Below, in pieces: positions 23,095 to 26,583 of a stretch of 26,583 nucleotides of DNA. Where the stretch lies: NCBI GenBank assembly GCA_020350845.1, contig CP070725.1:855958-882540 (forward strand), in the 5' to 3' direction. The translations under genes were made by a program, and so were the position numbers. How positions within the stretch are numbered: the first letter of the stretch is position 1; every line of letters starts with the position of its first letter. This DNA comes from Candidatus Bipolaricaulota bacterium. GTDB taxonomy: Bacteria; Bipolaricaulota; Bipolaricaulia; UBA7950; UBA9294. Below the pieces are notes generated by a model. That model was not told where the DNA came from. It made no database searches and was given only the letters and a program-made list of their open reading frames with translations.

Positions 23095-23858
23095 AGCGCT
23101 TCCTTCCCGCACGAGAAGTAGATGCGGAACTCTTCGAGGATCTGTTCCACCGTGAGCCCCGCGTCGTCGAGGATCTCTCTCTGGGCATCGATGTTCGGAT
23201 CGTCGACGAGCCCGCGACAGCCCCAGCAGTGACGACCCGCGGTAACGCAGATTGCCTTGCAGCCGGCACGTGTGATCGGTCCGACGCACGTCTGACCCTT
23301 CTCGAAGACACAGAGGTTCCCCGCCATCTTGCACTCGACGCAAACGGGATGGCGTGGAAGCCGCGGCTCCTTCCCAAGGAGGAGGTCGGCGACCGTCCGC
23401 GCGAACTCCTCCGGGTTGATCGGGCAGCCGGGAATGACGTAGTCGACATCGATCACAGCATCGATCGGCAGGACGGTGTCAAGGATGTCGTAGTCCCCGG
23501 CCGCATCTCCGTACACCTCCTGAAGCGCGGCGTCGGCGGGGACGAGGTTGCGCAGGCAGTTCACGCCTCCGATGTGTGCGCACGCCCCGAGTGCGATGAC
23601 GGTCTTCGAGCGCTCGCGGATATCCCTCAGCCTGTCTGCGTCCTCTTCCCGTGCGATGCTCCCTTCGACAAACGAGATGTCGTAGCTCTCGCAACCGCCC
23701 GTCTTCACCTCGCGGAACTCGACGATCTCGACGGCGCGAAGCAGATCCATGATCTGATCCTCGGTGAGGTTGAGAGCGTCGAGTTGGCAACCCTCGCAGC
23801 AGGTGAAGTCGAAGAACGCCACCCCGGGTTTGCGCACACGGCCGGCGCGTGGGGTCAT
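23091..23858 (-). CDS. hydD: Group 3b-like [NiFe] hydrogenase small subunit (sulfhydrogenase delta)
   Basis: This 255-residue small subunit carries the clusters next to the active site. FFDFTCCEGCQLDALN (C20, C21, C24), LGACAHIGGVNCLRN and YVIPGCPINPEEF supply the proximal cluster. The C-terminal region CVECKMAGNLCVFEKGQTC followed by GRHCWGCRG supplies two more. There is no signal peptide. ATG 23858 overlaps the stop of the upstream fusion gene (ATGA); an earlier in-frame start would lie well inside that gene. The sequence type is that of HydD and related group 3 subunits, distinct from the group 1/2-like small subunit at 12373. Confidence 0.91.
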   Translation of the reverse strand: MTPRAGRVRKPGVAFFDFTCCEGCQLDALNLTEDQIMDLLRAVEIVEFREVKTGGCESYDISFVEGSIAREEDADRLRDIRERSKTVIALGACAHIGGVNCLRNLVPADAALQEVYGDAAGDYDILDTVLPIDAVIDVDYVIPGCPINPEEFARTVADLLLGKEPRLPRHPVCVECKMAGNLCVFEKGQTCVGPITRAGCKAICVTAGRHCWGCRGLVDDPNIDAQREILDDAGLTVEQILEEFRIYFSCGKEAL

Positions 23859-26173
23859 GCGACGGCCTCCTGAAGGACGTTCAGCTCCTCCAGGGTGAAG
23901 ACCGGGCCGTCCTGACAGGCGTAGATGCCGTTGATCTGGCAATGGCCGCACTTGCCTGTCCCGCACTTCATGTGGCGCTCGAGCGACACCGCAATCTGGT
24001 CATCCGCGAGGCCCTTCTTCTTCAGCTCCCCGATGACGAATCGATACATGACGGGTGGACCGACGACGACGGCCATCGTCTTTGCGGGTTGGATCACGAT
24101 CGACGGGATCAGGGTGGTGATGACGCCGACATGCCCTCCCCATGCCTCGGAGCCTTGGTCTACGGTCTGGCGAAGGGTGAGATCCTCTCGGCGGCTCCAC
24201 TCCGCCAGGTCGACGGTGAACACCCGCTCCTCCGGAGAGCGAGCACCGTACAGGATGGTGACGTCACCGAAGCGATCCCGACGGTCGGCGACATACTGGA
24301 TCAACGAACGAAGCGGGAAGAGCCCGATTCCACCTGCAATGAGGATGAGGTCCCGCCACTCGAGGGCCTCCAGCGGGAATCCGTTTCCGAACGGTCCGCG
24401 TACCCCGAGGACGGCGCCGGGGGCGAGGCCGTGCATCGCGTGTGTGACGTTTCCCGTGTCGCGAATCGCGAGCTCGATCGAGCCGCGGCGCGTCGGCGAC
24501 GAGGCAATGGAGATCGGTGCTTCCCCGATCCCGGGGACGGAGACCATCACGAACTGCCCGGGCTGGTGGCCGACTTCCTGATCCCGGGGGAGGCGCAGTT
24601 CGAAGACCTTCTCGCGCTCGGTCAATGGCGCGACACGCTTGAGCGTTGCCATGTGGGGAACATAAGAGTCTGCCTTGCCACGGAGCGTTCTCGTCCTGCG
24701 ACGCTCGGCGCGGTCGATCTCGGCGATCTCGTTCCATGCCTCTGCGGGACTTGCGATCCGCGGGAGACATGCCGTCGTACATCGCCCGCAGCCGACGCAT
24801 CCTACGATCCCGTAGCGCTCCACGAGGTACTTCCCCTTGCGGAACATGCGGTGCCGGAAGCGGTCCTCCCTGGTTGCACGGAAATTCTCACCGCTGGCGA
24901 CGAGGGCGAAGTCGCTGAGCATGCATCCGTCCCATCGGCGGACACGGCGCGCCGTACTGAGGTCGAGATCAACCTGGTCCGCCACGTCGAAGCAGAAGCA
25001 GGTCGGGCAGACCATGACGCACGAGCCGCACGAAAGACACGTCCGGCTGCGATCGCCCCAGTACGGGTCGTCGTAGTAGTCCTCGAGCAACCGCGGGAGG
25101 CGAGCACGCGAGACACTCAACTGGACACGATAGCGCTTCGACGCGGCCTCTCGCTGTGCACTGAGTGCCGCAATCTCTGCATCGGTCGGTGCGCGAATCC
25201 CGTCGCGGCCCTGGAGGATCTTCGATCCACGCTCTGTGCCGACGATCACGGCGAAGTCTCCATTGACAGGAGCGAGCATGAGGTCAAACCCCGACTCAAC
25301 GACGTCGGCGTCCATGCTCGGCGCAAAGGCCGTTGCCGACGGTCGAAGGCATTCGATGCCGATGAGGATCGTGTTCCGGCGCCGTGCGATGTAGTTCGGG
25401 TCGGGCTGCTGGCCCATGAACACCTCGTCGAGGAGTTCGATGGCGCGTAGATCGTACGGATGCACACCGAACAGGACGGATGCTTCCTCAGACACCACGG
25501 GCTCCGCCGCCGGCGACGCGCCGAGCCTGAGGTCGAGGAGGGTCTCTCGTGGCGGAAAGAGGAAACGGGTCGGGGGCAGGAGTGTCGTGTCGAAGTCGAG
25601 ACTTAGCTCGGCGAAGTCCGCTACCGCCTGGTACGAGTACTTGCCCTCACGTTCGACGACGGCGAAGACCCGATTCGACGCCGCGAGCGAGTCGAACAGT
25701 GCCTTCAGGGCCACGCTACTGAGGACGAACGTCTCGCGTGGCTCGACCACCTCGGCCAGCGGCTCGGGAGCGAGGCCGACGCCGACCGGCCCCTCCCTCT
25801 CGGCGTGAATCGATCGCATCGTCTCACGAATCAGCCGCTCGAGGCGGTCCGGAGGGAACGGGCGAAGAACGTGATCGACTTCGCATGCCTGTGCCGCTGC
25901 TTCCTCGACGGTATGGCTTGGTTGCGAGGCGATGAGTACGGTGGTGATCTTCGGGTGCTCGGACTTCACCCGACAGAGCATGTCGATCGCTCCTGCGTTG
26001 TCCGGGCGATGATCGGCGACAGCGACGTGAATCTCGTGCTCAGAGGCTGCCTCGAGTGCGTCGTCGACTGAGCCCACGGCCTCCACGTTGTAGCCCGCAC
26101 GAGCGAGCCACTCGCGAATCGACTCTCGCACGATCGGTTCACCGTCAATGATGAGGATATCGTATGCTCTCAT
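23855..26173 (-). CDS. Fusion: degenerate response-regulator receiver + HydB + HydG (hydrogenase diaphorase)
   Basis: One uninterrupted 772-residue frame has three modules. Residues 1-122 are a CheY-like receiver (ILIIDGEP, D54 in VADHRPDNAG, LRPFPPDRL). D54 fits the phosphoacceptor, but the acidic pair is DG, the Thr position reads Ala and the Lys is R104. Residues about 190-490 match sulfhydrogenase HydB (LPPTRFLFPPRE; clusters C379/C382/C385/C389 and C459/C462/C465/C469). Residues about 500-772 match HydG, an FAD/NAD(P) reductase (APISIASSP, AGGIGLFPLRSL, [2Fe-2S] C737/C742/C745/C753). ATG 26173 follows CAGGAG. It should pass electrons between the NiFe subunits and NAD(P)H; the receiver could make this signal-responsive. 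Confidence 0.92.
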   Translation of the reverse strand: MRAYDILIIDGEPIVRESIREWLARAGYNVEAVGSVDDALEAASEHEIHVAVADHRPDNAGAIDMLCRVKSEHPKITTVLIASQPSHTVEEAAAQACEVDHVLRPFPPDRLERLIRETMRSIHAEREGPVGVGLAPEPLAEVVEPRETFVLSSVALKALFDSLAASNRVFAVVEREGKYSYQAVADFAELSLDFDTTLLPPTRFLFPPRETLLDLRLGASPAAEPVVSEEASVLFGVHPYDLRAIELLDEVFMGQQPDPNYIARRRNTILIGIECLRPSATAFAPSMDADVVESGFDLMLAPVNGDFAVIVGTERGSKILQGRDGIRAPTDAEIAALSAQREAASKRYRVQLSVSRARLPRLLEDYYDDPYWGDRSRTCLSCGSCVMVCPTCFCFDVADQVDLDLSTARRVRRWDGCMLSDFALVASGENFRATREDRFRHRMFRKGKYLVERYGIVGCVGCGRCTTACLPRIASPAEAWNEIAEIDRAERRRTRTLRGKADSYVPHMATLKRVAPLTEREKVFELRLPRDQEVGHQPGQFVMVSVPGIGEAPISIASSPTRRGSIELAIRDTGNVTHAMHGLAPGAVLGVRGPFGNGFPLEALEWRDLILIAGGIGLFPLRSLIQYVADRRDRFGDVTILYGARSPEERVFTVDLAEWSRREDLTLRQTVDQGSEAWGGHVGVITTLIPSIVIQPAKTMAVVVGPPVMYRFVIGELKKKGLADDQIAVSLERHMKCGTGKCGHCQINGIYACQDGPVFTLEELNVLQEAVA

Positions 26174-26279
26174 GATGCACTCCTGTACGCTCCACTCGAC
26201 GGACGGATCCCGCGTGCCATCTGCGATCTCCGACTCCCGGCGCGGAACCAGGGGATGGTAGCCGTGCCGGCATGCGCCC

Positions 26280-26583
26280 TCAAGCGCGACCGGTCTTCGG
26301 CCTGTGGAGAGCGGCTGCGGGTGATTCTCGGTCGAAGGGCTGGATCAGCGCCGAGAGCTTGCCGTTCAGCACAGCGATGCGCCTCTGTTCCTCGGTGATG
26401 ATGGCGAGGATGCGGGCGCGGCCGAGACGCTGGGCGGCAGATCCTCGAGCCCGAGGTAGAAGCCGGTCGCAGCATCGGCAACGCTGCCGGATCGAGGAAT
26501 CCCTTCGCGTGCCTCGATCGCGGCTGCCTTCTGCTTGAGCACTCCCAGCCGCAGGGGCCGACACCGCCGTGCCGACGTCTCGA
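26280..26583 (-). CDS. 3' end of an unidentified gene, possibly frameshifted
   Basis: Two overlapping minus-strand frames both look protein-like in different parts. From the window edge to about 26430 one frame reads natural sequence (GVLKQKAAAIEAREGIPRSG, GFYLGLEDLPP) and then turns low-complexity before a stop at 26366. From about 26430 to the stop at 26280 the other frame reads an amphipathic helix (ARILAIITEEQRRIAVLNGK, LSALIQPFDRES). A single -1 shift (or +2) near 26425-26440 would join them. I do not recognise the family. It could be a decaying gene, a sequencing or assembly error, or recoding. It lies 106 bases upstream of the receiver-hydrogenase fusion on the same strand. Confidence 0.4.
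   Translation of the reverse strand, partial: RDVGTAVSAPAAGSAQAEGSRDRGTRRDSSIRQRCRCCDRLLPRARGSAAQRLGRARILAIITEEQRRIAVLNGKLSALIQPFDRESPAAALHRPKTGRA

Noticed and set aside
23849..25450. 533-codon plus-strand open frame opposite the receiver-HydB-HydG fusion
   Set aside because: It is a frame shadow; the minus strand has clear cluster and flavin motifs throughout.

Overview
The window is GC-rich (roughly two thirds G+C by eye) and almost fully coding. It holds a large part of a bacterial Wood-Ljungdahl (reductive acetyl-CoA) locus. It has a bacterial-type CO dehydrogenase (CooS), CooC, the corrinoid iron-sulfur protein small subunit (AcsD), AcsE, and tetrahydrofolate enzymes (Fhs, FolD, MetV, MetF). 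This fits an anaerobic, H2- and CO-linked acetogen or acetate oxidiser. The ABC-transporter binding protein has a signal peptide without a lipobox cysteine, which suggests a diderm envelope. A Bipolaricaulota (Acetothermia/OP1)-like lineage is my best guess from gene content, with low confidence. I saw no rRNA, tRNA, CRISPR array or insertion sequence. No gene-free stretch exceeds 300 bases; the longest is the 233-base divergent intergenic at 12140-12372.

Layout. (1) Positions 1-9552, plus strand: one tight operon with the tail of a probable AcsV/RACo gene, cooC, acsD, acsE, nuoE, nuoF, a small NuoF-tail/ferredoxin protein, nuoG-like and cooS. (2) 9573-12139, minus: fhs followed by a short MetE-like zinc methyltransferase. 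(3) 12373-16758, plus: a cytoplasmic [NiFe] hydrogenase (small and large subunits), its maturation protease, metV and metF. (4) 16792-17661, minus: folD with its own promoter. (5) 17726-21078, minus: a winged-helix regulator, then a metal/cobalamin-type ABC importer (binding protein, permease, ATPase). (6) 21188-21784, plus: a GNAT acetyltransferase. (7) 21781-26173, minus: a second, group 3b-like [NiFe] hydrogenase whose first gene fuses a receiver domain to HydB and HydG. (8) 26280-26583, minus: the tail of an unidentified, possibly frameshifted gene.

Together the genes supply most of the methyl branch (Fhs, FolD, MetVF, AcsE to the corrinoid protein) and the CO-forming enzyme. They also supply three redox entry points: a NuoEFG-like NADH module, an H2-oxidising enzyme encoded with methylene-THF reductase, and an NAD(P)-linked hydrogenase. 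The acetyl-CoA synthase subunit (AcsB), the large corrinoid subunit (AcsC), formate dehydrogenase and Hyp maturation genes are not in the window. The most unusual items are the receiver-HydB-HydG fusion, the hydrogenase-MetVF operon, and the Nuo-like module wedged between acsE and cooS.
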